This document shows, in pieces, positions 1-13,009 of a stretch of 64,000 bases of DNA. Each line of letters starts with the position of its first letter. The stretch's first letter is position 1. The position numbers and the translations under genes were made by a program. The DNA is from Sphagnum compactum (Eukaryota; Bryophyta; Sphagnopsida; Sphagnales), in contig OZ234503.1 in assembly GCA_965153455.1 (NCBI GenBank), positions 5,642,001 to 5,706,000 of the forward strand. Direction: 5' to 3'. Under the pieces are notes generated by a model. The model did not search any database. It had not been told where the DNA came from and saw nothing but the letters and a program-made list of their open reading frames with translations.

Positions 1-879
1 CAACTTTAAGTAATTTCAAGCCATTTTTTAATCTAAAAAATCCTACTTAAGGATCATTATTTTGTATATGTTGCACAAATATCACATGAAATATTTTTAC
101 TTCATCATGACATGAACTTGGAAAATACCAATGTTTTCAATGACAAGTTCATAAATAACATTCAAGATATGGTATGAAATTCTTGAAACTTGTTTTCATT
201 GATATATTATCTAACTAAATTTTACTATCCCCTACCTACCTCACGTACCCACCAAAAGACATGTGTCGTGTTCACACATTTGCACAAATGTCGACTTTTG
301 TTTATTTGTTGGTATAGGTAAGGCTTTTTGTCCAAAGATTTTAGGACTGTATTTGCTCCTACCTACCATCATGGAGTATGTGTGTATTGGTGAGTAGAAG
401 ATGAAAATATATTAGCTTTCCAATATCCAAGGAATGGGTTAGGATATGACACATAGCCCATGACAAGCTCCTGACCTTTTCATATACTTTTCCCAAGATT
501 CCATAGCAAAAGAAGGGTTTCAAGAGTTCTTTGGCCCATCCATAATCCCAATGTGCTTTCACATGTGGCCCAACCCAAGAGTTGGTGGAGTGGCTTGCTA
601 AATGGCTCATCAGGTGGTTATAAAACTACCACAAAAGTCATGCTCTCTTTTCTATCCTTTTCAGATTTCTTCAAGAATGACCCAGTATTGGGGGGCCATT
701 GCATTTAGGAATCTCACCATTCTATCAAGAGGTGACTAGTTCTACTAAGGCCTGTTCTAGAAGAACCCAATTGGTGTTCCCCACCAATGGATTCACATAA
801 CTACAATATTCCCCCACCATCCATTCACATCACAAGTGGACCTGGCAAAACCAGAGGTGGAACAAGTAGATGACCACCT
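1..879. other. AT-rich intergenic DNA, no gene seen
   Basis: Both strands contain only short open frames with no recognisable protein similarity and no coherent exon chain. The sequence is AT-rich and non-repetitive at the scale I can see, up to the start of the minisatellite near position 880. Confidence 0.6.
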
Positions 880-1545
880 GACTCACTTGGAAAAACACCC
901 TAAAAAAGTACCTTGATAAAGGACCCTTTACCTGACCCACTTGAAAAAATACCCTAACAAAGTACCCTAATAAAGGACCCTTCCTTCACCTGACCCATTT
1001 GAAAAAAAACCCCTTAAAAAGTCCCTTAATAAAGGACCCTTCACCTAACCCACTTGAGAAAAAACCCTAAAAAAGTACATTAATGAAGCACCCTTCACCT
1101 AACCCACTTGAGAAAAGCCCTTTAAAAGGACCTTGATAAAGGGACCCTTCACCTGACCCACTTGAAAAAAAACCCTAGCACAGGTACCTTAATAAAGGAC
1201 CCTTCACTTGACCCACTTGAGAAAAAATCCAAAAAAAGGACCCTAATAAAGGACCCTTCACCTGATCCACTTGAGAAACAAAACCCTAAAAAATGTATCT
1301 TGATAAAGGACCTTTCACCTGACCCACTTGAGAAAAAACCCTAAAAAATGTACCTTAATAAAAGACCCTTCACCTAACCCACTTGAGAAGAAACCCTAAA
1401 AATGTACCTTAATAAAAGACCCTTCACCTAACCCACTTGAGAAGAAACCCTAAAAAATGTACCTTAATAAAGGACCCTTCACCTGACCCACTTGAAAAAA
1501 AACCCTAAAAAAAAGGTATCTTAATAAAGGACCCTTCACTTCACA
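880..1545. repeat. Minisatellite, about 12 copies of a ~55-bp unit
   Basis: The unit contains the core TAAAGGACCCTTCACCTGAC followed by CCACTTGAGAAAAAACCCTA. The core recurs at 917, 971, 1030, 1084, 1137, 1193, 1247, 1303, 1359, 1413, 1468 and 1524, so spacing is 53-59 bp with small indels in A-runs. The plus-strand open frame inside it (1162-1344) is a by-product of the repeat and not a gene, because the period is not a multiple of three. Confidence 0.93.
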
Positions 1546-4540
1546 CCTAGAGGTAGGCATGAAAACTGGTTTGGGTAGTACTATAAACTTTAACATTGTT
1601 TTTCTTTCTCAAAAAAAATTGTACATCCTTTTTTTCCTAAAGGAGATGTTTAGGTATCAATTGAAACCACACAAGTCTCCCTAACTTTCCACCTGAGTTC
1701 ACTAAAAAGTCATGCATGTACAATGGACACAAATTGTATTTAATGGTACCCCCACAAGCATGTGGAGGCCCAAAGATTGGGGCCTAGTAAAGACAAGATG
1801 AGACCAAAATAAAGTTTCATTGTTATTCATTTGCATTTTATGATAAAAATCTAGATGCCAATTCTTCTTATGCACATCCATATTTCAAAGTGAACAAAAT
1901 AAAATAAGCTTATACCCAACAATGGTCTATAAAATGTATTACTATATATAGTTTCAATGTATGAAAATTATGATGGAATAATTTCAAAAGTATGGAAATA
2001 GGTACATCCCCCCATCACATGGAAATTATGGAAATCTTGGGTTGGATGATCATGCGTTTATTTTCCCATGATCATGCACTAAGATGAGTTAATCTATTAT
2101 CTAAGCTTATGAAGGTAGTTTGTGTGAGAGTGCAAATGCAATTTTTTACGCAAGTTTAACATTTCAATCTAAACTAATTGTTATCCTTCCTTTTCAAAAA
2201 TTTGGTCCATCATTTCAATTCTTGTCCTAAGTGGGCCTTGTGACATAACTTAGCCAATGATGAATTTGCACTCAAATTTAGTAAGAACTCAAGGATGCTA
2301 TTGGTTTTGGTGGTTTTTTTAGGAGAGAATTTCATATGTATTAATTTATACAATTTTATTATTTTATCATCATACTTAAATGGGAAGCTTTGTGTGTTTC
2401 AACATATTTTATTTCATTAAAATATGAATATTTTCAAAGATATTTACATATGTCATAAGTACTCATTGCAATTATTAACATGATTTAAAAAAGGAATGTA
2501 GTCAATTGAATTACTGATTTATATCAATGATAATCTATGAAAGTATAACATGTTGACCTAGACTCAAACTTTAGGTTTTCACAACCCAAAAATGGACCTA
2601 AAACCAAGCTCCATGTCTAAACCATTTCATTTTCCAAATTATCGTTTTTAAAGAACTACTATATTATATGTCATGTTAATCCAAGTAATTAGTAAATATA
2701 TCTAATTGTCCACCAATAACTCAAGATAAATTTGTGGAAGGACAAAAGACATTCAATTCCATTTTTAATGAATTAAAAAAAAATTATCATTTTGGTTGGC
2801 TAATATTTTAAATTTTTAGTAGCATTGTAATTAACTGTTGCAACCTAAAATATCAATTATATCAACTAGACATGTTTCAATGTCAAATCAACTGTTTAAT
2901 TACACAAAATACATTGTTTGATTTTCAATGTGTTTGTCATATTTTTTGTTACACTTTAGGCCATAAGGATTTGAAGCTTTACATAAGGGCATTACAATGT
3001 ACACACTTTTATCAAGTGAAGTGAATTTCTTCTTTGAAAACATGGAAAAAGATTGAGAACAAAACTTCATTAAATTTGTGTAAACTGAATTCCAATAATA
3101 CCAATTTCTTGCTATTGAAAACTTTCAAAATTCCACAACGTGCAAAATTTATTTATACTCAAACAATGAGATGGGTAATGTGCACCCAAGAATTTGCACT
3201 CAAGATGTTTGCCAATACCACCCATAGTTCATGCCATATCATTTGCCCAATGGTGTGGACTTGTATGTATACAGCTTGGACATAGCTAAACTAAAGGGAA
3301 GCCCTTCCCTACCCTTCTCACTTGCCACATTACTTCCATTTGGAAGCATTAAAAATAGTGCCAATTACATTGTGCCATTGAACCCTAATGTGGGTTTAAA
3401 TTGAACAAATCAAAACCCACATTGCGCCATTGAACCCTAAACCCACATTGGGATGCACCCACAACTAATAAATATGTATGGCCTATTAACTACCCGTAGA
3501 CTAAACCTCTAAGCCTAAACCTTTATAATTAATAATATTATCCACCCCTTGGGTATCTTTTTATTATTTTTTGGAGATTTTATTATTTATTATTAATTTC
3601 AAAGGGCAATTCTTAAATGGGTGATTCTCACCTCAATTCCAAGAACCACCCAACATTGGGAAAAAAAAAAGGTCTTTCAATTGAAATTCACCCTACAATT
3701 ATAGGAAATCATTCAAGCCCTCAACAAGCTAGAAATGGGTGCAAAAGAAAAGGTAACCATAGTAAGCCATATCCTTGGACATTTTCTTTCTTTCAAGGAA
3801 GTGGAGAAGTGGCTGTAGATTTATCAACTAAGAAGGTGAAGGAGGTGATCAACATGCTTGCATCATAATTTATTAATTTTAGTGTGGAGGGAGGCAGGGA
3901 GCTAGCTAGCAAAGCCTTAATTATGAGCAACATTAAATGTGAGAAATAATTGATGTTAGTCCGATTTGTATAAAACGGCCCAAATTTCAATTGCATTTTT
4001 CATTTTCTTTAAATTTGATGTATGTCAAAAGCGAAAACAAAGACCCCCCTAAAGCCTTAAAACCCAAAATCAAACTTGACCCAACATAATAAGAATTGTT
4101 AGATTTGAGAATCCATAGTCTAATAGGGTGTTGATGTGGGTGAAACCATAGTCAAGTACACTAAATTGTGTACTTGTGAAAATTGTTCACATAAAATACG
4201 TAGGGAAAGTCAATATTTGTATGTTTTATTACATGTGAGATAATTTGGGGCATTTTTTTTGTATGCTATCCAAAATAAAGTAATATATATATTAATGATA
4301 ATATATTAAATTTTAATATTTAAAAAGTATGCGCATGTCTAAATAGTTTTCTTTTCCACATGTTCTATCCCTAACCAAAACCCCACCAATGGGAATAAGC
4401 CCAACCTATAACCCTCAATCTCTCCAAGGTAAACATTTCCCCACCCAACACCAAATGCCATTAATAGTCCCTCCCCTATAGGGACACGATCCATTTTCCA
4501 ACAAGAAAAAACATATGGGGCTAGAAGTGAAAGGAGCCGA
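1546..4540. other. AT-rich intergenic DNA, no gene seen
   Basis: Only short open frames of 60-83 codons occur (for example 3034-3285 and 3617-3868 on the plus strand) and none shows a recognisable domain or splice partners. A short local duplication built on the words 'gaaccctaa' and 'cccacattg' lies near 3370-3450. Confidence 0.5.
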
Positions 4541-4630
4541 CTAAAACCAATTAAGGCTAAATGAGTGAATGAACTAAAACCAATTAAGGCTAAATGAGTG
4601 AACAAACTAAAACCAATTAAGGCCAAATGA
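4541..4630. repeat. 33-bp tandem repeat, about 2.7 copies
   Basis: CTAAAACCAATTAAGGC begins at 4541, 4574 and 4607, giving an exact 33-bp period, with the intervening TAAATGAGTGAA also conserved. Because 33 is a multiple of three, the array creates a spurious minus-strand open frame with a repeated peptide (4339-4626). Confidence 0.9.
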
Positions 4631-5304
4631 AGGTGCCCATTATTAAAGCCTTAGATGAGATGATCTGAAACATGGCATAACAAAGTGGTGTAACATGCAA
4701 TGTTGGGTGGGTTTTTCTAGTGGATCAGTTTAGCTTTCGTTATTTTTTCTCTTAAACTTGAAAAAAAATGTTGCAAAAAACAAGTCAAAAGGTCACCCAC
4801 TTACATAGGGTGAAGCAACTTGTTTTTGGTGTGAAATTTTGAAAAAATGCAAAAAATTCATTAGAAAAGGGAATATACTGCTGAAAATTCCTTGTTCGAG
4901 GGGAAATTTTGGCAAATTGAAAGGAAATAAATTGAAAATAAATTGCTACATTTCTCCTTGACCCCTGGTTTGGTAGCAATTTTGTGTGTATTCTTTAAAT
5001 GTTGGGACGATCCTAGGAACCTATCACCATTTAATGTGAGATCCCTCGTGAGATATTATTATGTTAGGAAATTGAGAAAAAAAAAACCTTACTTTGGTTT
5101 ATGAGAGTATTAATTATAGGCAAATATAATTAATTTTACACCCAATTCTTGTTTAAATGCATGATTTTTTAATTATCGGCTCATTCATGGTATTTGATGT
5201 TACCCCCATCAATCAAGCAACATAATAAAGGAGAGTTTCTTATCCTGATTGTTATTTTAGTGGTGTTTGATGTTATTATCCCCATCAGAAAGGGGCAATA
5301 GAAC

Positions 5305-5444
5305 ATAAGGTAAATTCAAAGTTGACTTAACAAATTCTTAGCAAGGATTGGGAAAACTTGAAGGCCAAAATAGAATAAGGGAAACTCAAAGTCGACTTAA
5401 ACAATTCCAAGCAAGAATTGGGAAAACTTGTAGGAAGAAAAACA
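5305..5444. repeat. 70-bp direct duplication
   Basis: A segment with AAATTCAAAGTTGACTTAA followed by GCAAGGATTGGGAAAACTTG starts at about 5312 and recurs at about 5382 with a few substitutions. Two copies are visible. Confidence 0.8.
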
Positions 5445-5796
5445 TTTCTTTTGAGCCTAAGGTTTGATGACAAACAAGTTCATGTTCCCAATCTTTTGTC
5501 TCCGCATGAACCCCCTACCTACTAGCCCATAAGGGCCTTCATCACAATCATCTTATCATTCATTGAGTGTGTGTATGTGTGTACTTGAATATTCAGGTGT
5601 CGTGTGTGCTTTTGCTCCCTTTCTTTTATCGCAACTTTTGACACCATTTTAACCTTTATATCTATTCTTTATTCAAATGGATTTGTTCCTAAAAGATTTC
5701 AAACTACATAACAAGATCTAGAACTTTTTGTCCACTTCTTTAGTTGGCATGCATTCAACATCGGATGCATAACTAGTACAATAGTGATCCTTGTTA

Positions 5797-5996
5797 GAGC
5801 ATCTCCAGCAGTGCTCAATATGTGACCCTGCAAAAATCTTTTTCACATCCAAGTTTAGTTATTTACTTTTTTGCTGGGACAGCAAACTGGGGAACTACTA
5901 ATAGCAAACCACCTGGACCAATCATTATGATGGGCCAATCAGAAATACTGAGCAGCAGTCAAATCTTATGTATTGCACTCTTTTCTACAGATGCTC
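5797..5996. mobile_element. MITE, PIF/Harbinger (Tourist)-like, 200 bp
   Basis: The element starts with GAGCATCTCCAGCAGTGCTC and ends with the inverted AGATGCTC. It is flanked by TTA at 5794-5796 and TTA at 5997-5999, a 3-bp target duplication. Internal sequence (CAAAAATCTTTTTCACATCC, GCAAACCACCTGGACCAATC) is shared with the copies at 27333 and 55514. It encodes nothing. The 3-bp TWA duplication and short terminal inverted repeats are typical of PIF/Harbinger non-autonomous elements; the superfamily call is an inference. Confidence 0.85.
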
Positions 5997-5999
5997 TTA

Positions 6000-8940
6000 C
6001 ATGATGTTTTTGAACACCCTTTTAAAGTATCATTATACCTAATGTCAAGTCAATGATAAATCGATATTAAACTTTCTTGATATTTTGGTGCGTACACATA
6101 TTATATAGTAAGGTAGCATAGCCAACCATGTGGCATCCTTATTGACAAGTGGTGTTAACTTCATGTTAGTTAGCATCTGTAATACTTAGCATCCAAGTCT
6201 ACCCAAAAGCTCTAAGTTTTGAGATGTTAATTCAATATTATGTATTAGAGATTTTTAATGATTTTTTAACTCAATGTTACATAACATAAACTCGATTGTG
6301 GGGGTCTAACTCAATATTTATTATTTTAAAATTGATTTTAATAATCTTGAATGTGATTATTCATCACTATCATTTATCAAAATGGTGTGAATTTATCATG
6401 CGTTGAGACAAAGGTAAGTTGATTTACCTTTTGATACCTTAATTTAACATAACACTAACCTAAGTGTGAATGGACAACAAAATTATTAACTAAAAATTTA
6501 GGATTAGTGTTAATTTTAACATATTTTTTCTTTTTAATGATTTTATCTAATCGTTTGGTTACCTAAACTTATAGGCCTTACCATCATGTTTCAACAATGC
6601 TTGCTTTTAGAAATTGTTTTAGTGTGAGGATTTTGTGACCAATTTTGCACAACTATTTCAACTTTGTTCTTGCATTGCACAAGGCCACATTAATCATTGT
6701 GTGCAATATTGCAGGCGATCACCCACTTGCTTATCATGGATGTCTGTCATGATGCATCGAGGCACAATATTTGGTATGTACATTTTGATCAAATAATTTG
6801 AAAGCACTTACTTCATAGTATTTCAATCCAAGACCTTCCTTTTGTTGGCAGGCAAGGATATTGTGTTTAACTTCATTATAGAGTATAGTAGCTGAAGGGA
6901 TTTTGGTCCCTAGGTAATAATAAGTCTATTTCTATATGAGGATTTTTGAAAGATGATATTTTGGCTTGTGTTGAAACTTGAAATTACTCATAGAGTTATA
7001 ATATCGTGAAGGATTTTGGTTTATTATAGAGGATGTTTTTAAAGATTATATTTTTGCATGGTGAAATATTTGAGTTTCCATAATTCTTCTTTTGCCTTAA
7101 GATAGTTGGGCCCTACCCCCACAGGAACAGGGATTGTTGCATTAGATCCAACTTTTGCACCTTTTACCATATTGAAGTTGGTTTCACATTAAGTGAATTG
7201 ATTTATTTGATGAAAATGTTTAAACTGTTTAGATTGAAACTTTTTTTCCTTTATTCAGAGTGTGGACACAATAGGTGGATTAAGCGAGAAAATTTAGGGT
7301 ATTTCTTTTTTAAGGAGAAAAGGCTGGTGGTAGCTTTTTGGGTTTTGAAATTAGTTGTTGATGGCTGATGAACACTTTGTTGGTTCAAAAGTGCTCAAAC
7401 ATTGTTGTTAACAATCGCAAAGTTGAGATCACCAACCCCATGAGCCCTGCAATCTCTTGTCCTTATCCATTTGCATGCAGCAGTTTGGGGGCGATCTCCT
7501 TGTGAATGAAGTGACATGGCCTAAACTTGCTCATTGGTACCTAGTCACTCTTATTGAGGTTAAAAAAAGTGGCAATCCTAGTGGATTGATATTAAAGGAC
7601 CACAAAAGGCTCATTAGATGTCTTCAAGGAAATGGTGGTGTGTTGTTTGGGGCAACTACTACAATTGTTGTTATGGAAAATGATGTTCAAGTATGAAATG
7701 CATCCAATGAAATGTGATGGTTTGGTTGTCTTGTGATAAATTGTCTTAGAACATAAGTCTTGTGTTTTTGGTATTTTTATCTATTAAAGTGATTTATGGA
7801 TTGTTATCCCATGAAATTGAGTTGAGAGCTGGTGGGAAAATCAGGTGGCCATCTTGTTGGAGCAATTGTAGCTTCAAAAACCTTTCCAGTTTCTCTAGTT
7901 TCTTTTGCTTGCTTTGGCAATTAGGAGCTAGAAGCTTAGAGTGAGTTCAAGTTGTCAAACAACTCTAAGAAGTCTAGAATTCTTTTTTTGCTGATTTTTT
8001 TGGACATGAATTACCAATCGTTGTATTGTTTGAGTTTACTTGTATGTTTCAGGTATTGGTAAAGGCATAAATGGAACTCTCCTTGCAGTTGCCAAATGTA
8101 GAGAAAAAAGACAAGCAAGAAGTTCTAGCAAATGATGAAAAGAACAAACATTATTGATTTGATGAAATCACCCCCTGGGTGAAGGCTTTAGAACCTATGT
8201 GCACAATGCTAACAAATGTCGGTGCCAAGATTAGGGCCAAGGTGCAAGAGGCCTTGGACTTGCACCTTGTTAAATGGGAAACTAACATTTTGGAATGGTC
8301 AATAAGTAGAGACATCTTCAAGGGCAATGCATTAGGCCCAACCAAGGTACATTTAGTTGGATTTAGCCTAGATGTTTGGACTATTCTTAGGCATTCTAAG
8401 CTTTGAAATTTGTGAATCAAATGGTTATTATATGCATGCCAGTTTTCCCCACAATATTATTTGAGGACATTTGGGATTCAAAGGTCATGATGAGGTTCTA
8501 GTGTGCCTTATATATTGGATGTCATATATTTATTATCATTGGATAAGAGAATGGTGTATAATAAAGCTAATGCAGATGTTGCTTAGCTGTTGTTGAATCA
8601 TGAAGTTGTTTTCATGGTTGCAAAGTCTAAACGTTTTTATTATGCTCACAGGTGGAATTTTGATTTGCCTTACAGAAAGCTATAGTGTAAGTTTCAGCAA
8701 AATTTTATGGTGGTTCTCTAACAAAAGCTCAAAGGTGCAAGACAAGGAAATTGGTGGCTTCCCTAACTCCCTCATGCAGTGCGGTCGAATTGTCCTATGA
8801 CATGTGGCAAATGTTGACAAAGGAAAAGTTTTTTCTATTTTGATTGGTGGTCCAAACACTGTTACAAAACATGTCCTCAATCCACCGAACATTCCACTCA
8901 AGTTCCACTCAAATTGGGCCAACTCCACTGGAATGGATTA
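6000..8940. other. Intergenic DNA with unrecognised short open frames
   Basis: Plus-strand open stretches at 7457-7696, 7762-7944 and 8179-8406 have protein-like composition. The one at 7457 reads QFGGDLLVNEVTWPKLAH and continues to 79 codons. I recognise no domain and could not join them with convincing splice sites. They may be decayed remains of a transposon gene or non-coding. Confidence 0.35.
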
Positions 8941-9440
8941 TTGGAGATTTTTGCTCGAAGTGCTAGTGAAGTAGAACACTTGGGAAAGACCCCATTGAGA
9001 TTCCACTATGCGCTAACTCGTTCCATTGAACTCCATTCTTGTCCACTTGGGACACCAAATATTCATTATTTATACCAAATTTAATGTTATAAAATTATGT
9101 GTGGTGGAATCTAATGGAGTTTGGTGGAATGGGACTTGTCCCTTTCCACCATATATTGACTATAGTGAAACTTGGTGGATTGGTCTAAAGGATTGGATTG
9201 GTGGAATTATTAACCTAATGGAATTGTTGGTCTAGTAGTGGATTGGTTTAGTGGAATTTTTGGCATAGCGGTATTGTTGGTCTAGTGGATTGGCTTGGTG
9301 GAATTGTTGGCATACTATAATTATTGATTTAATGGACTAACTTGGTGGAACTATTGGCCCCTTATATTATAATTATTGGTCTAGTGGAACTTTTGGTATA
9401 ATGCATTGGTCCATTATGTTGAACTTTAATAGTTCATGAA
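8940..9440. repeat. Degenerate GGTGGAATTGTTGG repeats
   Basis: Variants of 'TGGTGGAATTATTGG' and 'TCTAGTGGATTGG' recur irregularly about every 20-60 bp (for example near 9113, 9200, 9227, 9252, 9297 and 9345). This is a low-order degenerate tandem region with no conserved unit length. Confidence 0.6.
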
Positions 9441-9654
9441 GGTTAAATGATGTATTAGTGATGTCCAATGTCCCTGATCAAGGATTAGGTGTGCTCCATG
9501 AGTGGTTGCATTTCAAGGTGGACACATATGGAAGCTTATACACATGGTGTAAGGATGATTACGTGTAATATAATGGTATTCCAATGTGTTTCAATGTGAG
9601 TGGTTTAGGATGGGTTTCAACTTGGGGATTGGGAAAACAATGTGTTCATTCTAC

Positions 9655-10545
9655 CACATATCCTAATTGCCACATTTTGCATGTACATGAAATAAATTAC
9701 TTCCAGTAAATATAATGAATCTTATTCATCATCAATGGTTTGTTCATGAGTGTATTTACCTTGACTTTCAAATGCATTTTTGCTAGAACACATGCATTCA
9801 ACACTTGTCTACATAACAACAACAATGTGGGTTGCATACATTTGTACTTTGTGAAAATTAAGTCATACTTGAAAATCACATCAAAATTGAAACACATGAC
9901 TAAAATCAAACCTAAAAAAAATGGAAACAATGTTGTATTTGTTCATATTCTAATATAATTTTTCAAATCACAACATTCATTTCATGCCATATTTTCTTGT
10001 TGCCACGTTTTACATGTACATGTCAAACAAACTACATCCAATAAAAACCTTGGCAGATCCCATCCATTTTTGAAGCTTCAGAACAAAATTCACAAGCATA
10101 CATGCCTCTTGAGTTATTTTCAAATATAATATCTATGTTAACCATGCATTCAACACCCAATGGCAGCAAGGAAGTTGGATTGCATACATTTGTATGTGGT
10201 TGAAATCATACCTGGAAACTACATCACACCCATGGCATCAAGAAAATTGGGTTGCATCCATTTGTATGTGCTACAAATCACACTTGGAAACTACATCAAC
10301 ACTCCACACGCAACAAGAAAATTGGGTTGCATCCATTTGTATGCGGTGCAAATCAGACCTAAAAATTGTATCAGCACCCCATGGTAGCAAGAATGTGGGT
10401 TGCATCCACGTGTATGTGGTGCAAATCAAACCTGAAAATTGTATCAACACCCCATGGCAACATTAATGTGGGTTGCATCCACTTGTATATGGTGCAAACT
10501 AGACATGAAAATTGTATTAACACCTTATGGCAACAAGAATAATTA
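9655..10545. repeat. Tandem array, ~73-bp unit, with a diverged copy upstream
   Basis: The word TGCATCCATTTGTATGTGGT, or a near variant, begins at 10181, 10253, 10328, 10401 and 10474, a period of 72-75 bp. Each unit continues with AAATCA-ACCTGAAAA and ends in ACACCCCATGGCAACAAG. A diverged copy lies at about 9795-9880. Its upstream flank (9655-9715, TTGCCACATTTTGCATGTAC) is repeated at 9995-10045, so a larger segment was also duplicated. The array abuts the Helentron-like coding remains. Confidence 0.88.
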
Positions 10546-10553
10546 TATGGGAA

Positions 10554-11310
10554 TAAAAGAATATGATTCATTAAGTATTACGGAACTTGTTAGAAATGAT
10601 CTTGTCATTTGTGCATGTTATTATGAACATAACATGAATAGTTTTCATAAACTTATCCAAAATACTAATTAAATATTTGATATGGTGAAAAATTATTTTT
10701 CATAATTGAATTTCAATCAAGAGGTTTACTTCATGATCATGGATTATTGTGGGTACAAAATGTTATTACATTTGGTGTTTCAAAAAAAAATAATTAAATG
10801 TCTTGTAGATAAATATTTAACAACTGATCAAATAATGCTTTCAATTGAAATTCGTAATATGCAAATACATCAACATAAAAAACATGCATAAAAAAAGTCA
10901 ACTAATTTGTCAATTTCAATATCCAAAACCACCGATGAAACATACAAAAATATTATTGCCTTTAGATGAACAAGATCATATACCAAACCATGGTGAAATT
11001 AATATTCAAATTTATAAAATGCTTATCAACATGGGATTAGATGAAGACATTTTTTTTGAACATTTTTTATTAGATTTTAAAAAAGATGAATAGATATATA
11101 TTCTTGGATTACATTACACAATTAAAAAACCAACTTTATTTTAAAAACGAAAACCAAATGATATACGTACAAATGTATCCAAAAAATCATTATAGATATT
11201 ATTGCTTCTATTTAAATCGTTTAAAAGTGGAACTCAATTTGCAAAATAATTCATGGAAAGATGTTTATATGGAACAAAAAAATGATATAGAAAAAATGTG
11301 AAAAAAAATT
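10554..11310 (+). pseudogene. Helitron Rep-like region, broken
   Basis: Readable pieces in shifting frames include EYDSLSITELVRNDLV (from 10559), VDKYLTTDQIMLSIEIRN (about 10803-10860), QFQYPKPPMKHTKILLPLD (about 10914-10970) and LDEDIFFEHFLLDF (about 11038). The order 'VDKY-T-D', 'H-HKK', 'QYPKPPM-TKILLPL' follows the Rep-to-helicase linker of Helitron proteins. Several frameshifts and stops interrupt it, for example after HKKHA near 10888. In an intact element this part would nick and join DNA for rolling-circle transposition. Confidence 0.72.
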
Positions 11311-11619
11311 GTCTATAATTTTAACCCATCCAACAATTCTGATATTGAATGGGACAATTTAGAATCACAAGTTAAAGAATACACAAAAATTCATCAACAA
11401 ATGGATGGGAAAATTTATTTTCGAATGAAATAATTGATAATGCAAGTAATCCACATAAAAATATATTATTCACTAATACCAAAGAAATTGAACTATATGA
11501 TGTATCATATGAAAATTTTGCACAATTAAAAAATAAAAATGTTAAAAATAAATTGTTAATGCATAATGTTTTTCAACGAACAAACGAATTCATGACATAC
11601 AAAGAGATTTCCTCACATA

Positions 11620-12960
11620 TGAGACAATTGAATAATGAACAAAGAACTATTGTTGACAATATCTTATACCAAAAAATCAAAAAACTTACAGAACCATTTC
11701 ATTTTTTCTAACAGGTGGTGTAAGGACAGGGAAAACATTCACCCTCATGTGTATTATACAAAACATGTTACAATATTATACTAAACAAATTACAAATGCT
11801 GATCCTTTAACACCAAAAATCATGAAATTGGCATACACATGAAAAAACAACATTTAACATTAATGGCACAATGATACATTTTGCATTTGCAATTCCATTT
11901 AATAAAAATCTAACAGAATTTAATGCATTAAGTGATGAAAAATGTGACACTTTTATAAAAACATATGATCAATTTTGTTTGTTTGTTATAGATGAAGTAT
12001 CTTTAGTTAACAATAAAATGTAATTTTCATTGATCGTAGACTACATATTATAAAACAAGTATATAATGAATTTATGGGTGGATTAGATCTAGTAATGATT
12101 GGTGACTTCTATCAAGCACCCCCTATTTGAGATTCATGGATTTTCAAATTAATAACCAACACTTTTAATACTATTGCATTAAATTATTGATTAAAATATG
12201 TATAATGTTGTGAATTATAAGAAGTGATGCGACCATATAATATCAATTTTATTAACATATTGAATAGGTTCAGAACTGCATCACAAACAATTAAAAACAT
12301 ATGAACAATAATTATTTGAGGACCCCATCGATGGACAACACTTTACCACGTTTATTTTACACAAATGTTAAAACAACTATGCATAACAAAAATCTATTTT
12401 GAAACACATTAGGTGAAACATTCACATTTGTAGCATGTGATATTCATATTGAAACATGGCCTTCTCATTTAAAATTATCAAATTTACCATTTCAAATAGT
12501 TGGTTTACATTGCAAAATTTTGGTTAAGAAAAAAACGTTAGTGGAATTATGTGCAGGGAATTATAAAACATATGATGGTCTTGTGAATGGTGTTGATGGG
12601 ATTTTTGAAAATTATAAGAAACTATTTCAAAATCGTTTGTTTGAATACATTTTCATAGTTTTCAGATTAGACGTAATACATGAATTAAAAATTTACAAAT
12701 CTATGATGAATTCACAAGGTTTGACAAACAATGGACACCAATTGAATGTAAAATTGTCGAAATACAAATAAGTAATAATCCTTCTCACACTATCATGAGA
12801 ATCCAATTCCCAATTTAATTACATGTAACACAAACTATACATCGTTCATAAGGGTTGACTTTTGATTGTTTAACATTTGATTTGATCGATGTGACAAAAT
12901 ATGGTATAACATATATTGCATTATTGAGGGTCGTTCAAAAAAAAATTTGTATTTACTTTC
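11620..12960 (+). pseudogene. Pif1-type DNA helicase region of Helitron, broken
   Basis: Walker A is visible as LTGGVRTGKTFTL at about 11707-11745. The Walker B-like motif VIDEVS lies near 11985-12002 and the next helicase motif GDFYQAPP near 12100-12125. Downstream, KLSNLPFQIVGLHCKILVKK and ELCAGNYKTYDGLVNG (about 12470-12600) match the C-terminal half of these helicases. Intact proteins of this type unwind DNA 5' to 3' during Helitron transposition. Here stops occur within and between motifs and the reading frame shifts repeatedly, so it is a relic. Confidence 0.82.
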
Positions 12961-13009
12961 TCCATTATTGAATAATTTTTTTCAAGTGGATTATCTTATT
13001 CAAGAAGAA

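Noticed and set aside
1162-1344. Plus-strand open frame with repeated Asp-Pro-Leu-Glu-Lys peptide
   Set aside because: It is wholly inside the 55-bp minisatellite and exists only because of local indels in the units.
4339-4626. Minus-strand frame with repeated LALIGFSSFTH-like peptide
   Set aside because: Produced by the 33-bp tandem repeat; there is no domain, splice partner or conserved context.
10160-10466. Overlapping plus-strand frames with repeated GCIHLYV peptide
   Set aside because: They follow the 73-bp tandem repeat and show no gene signals.
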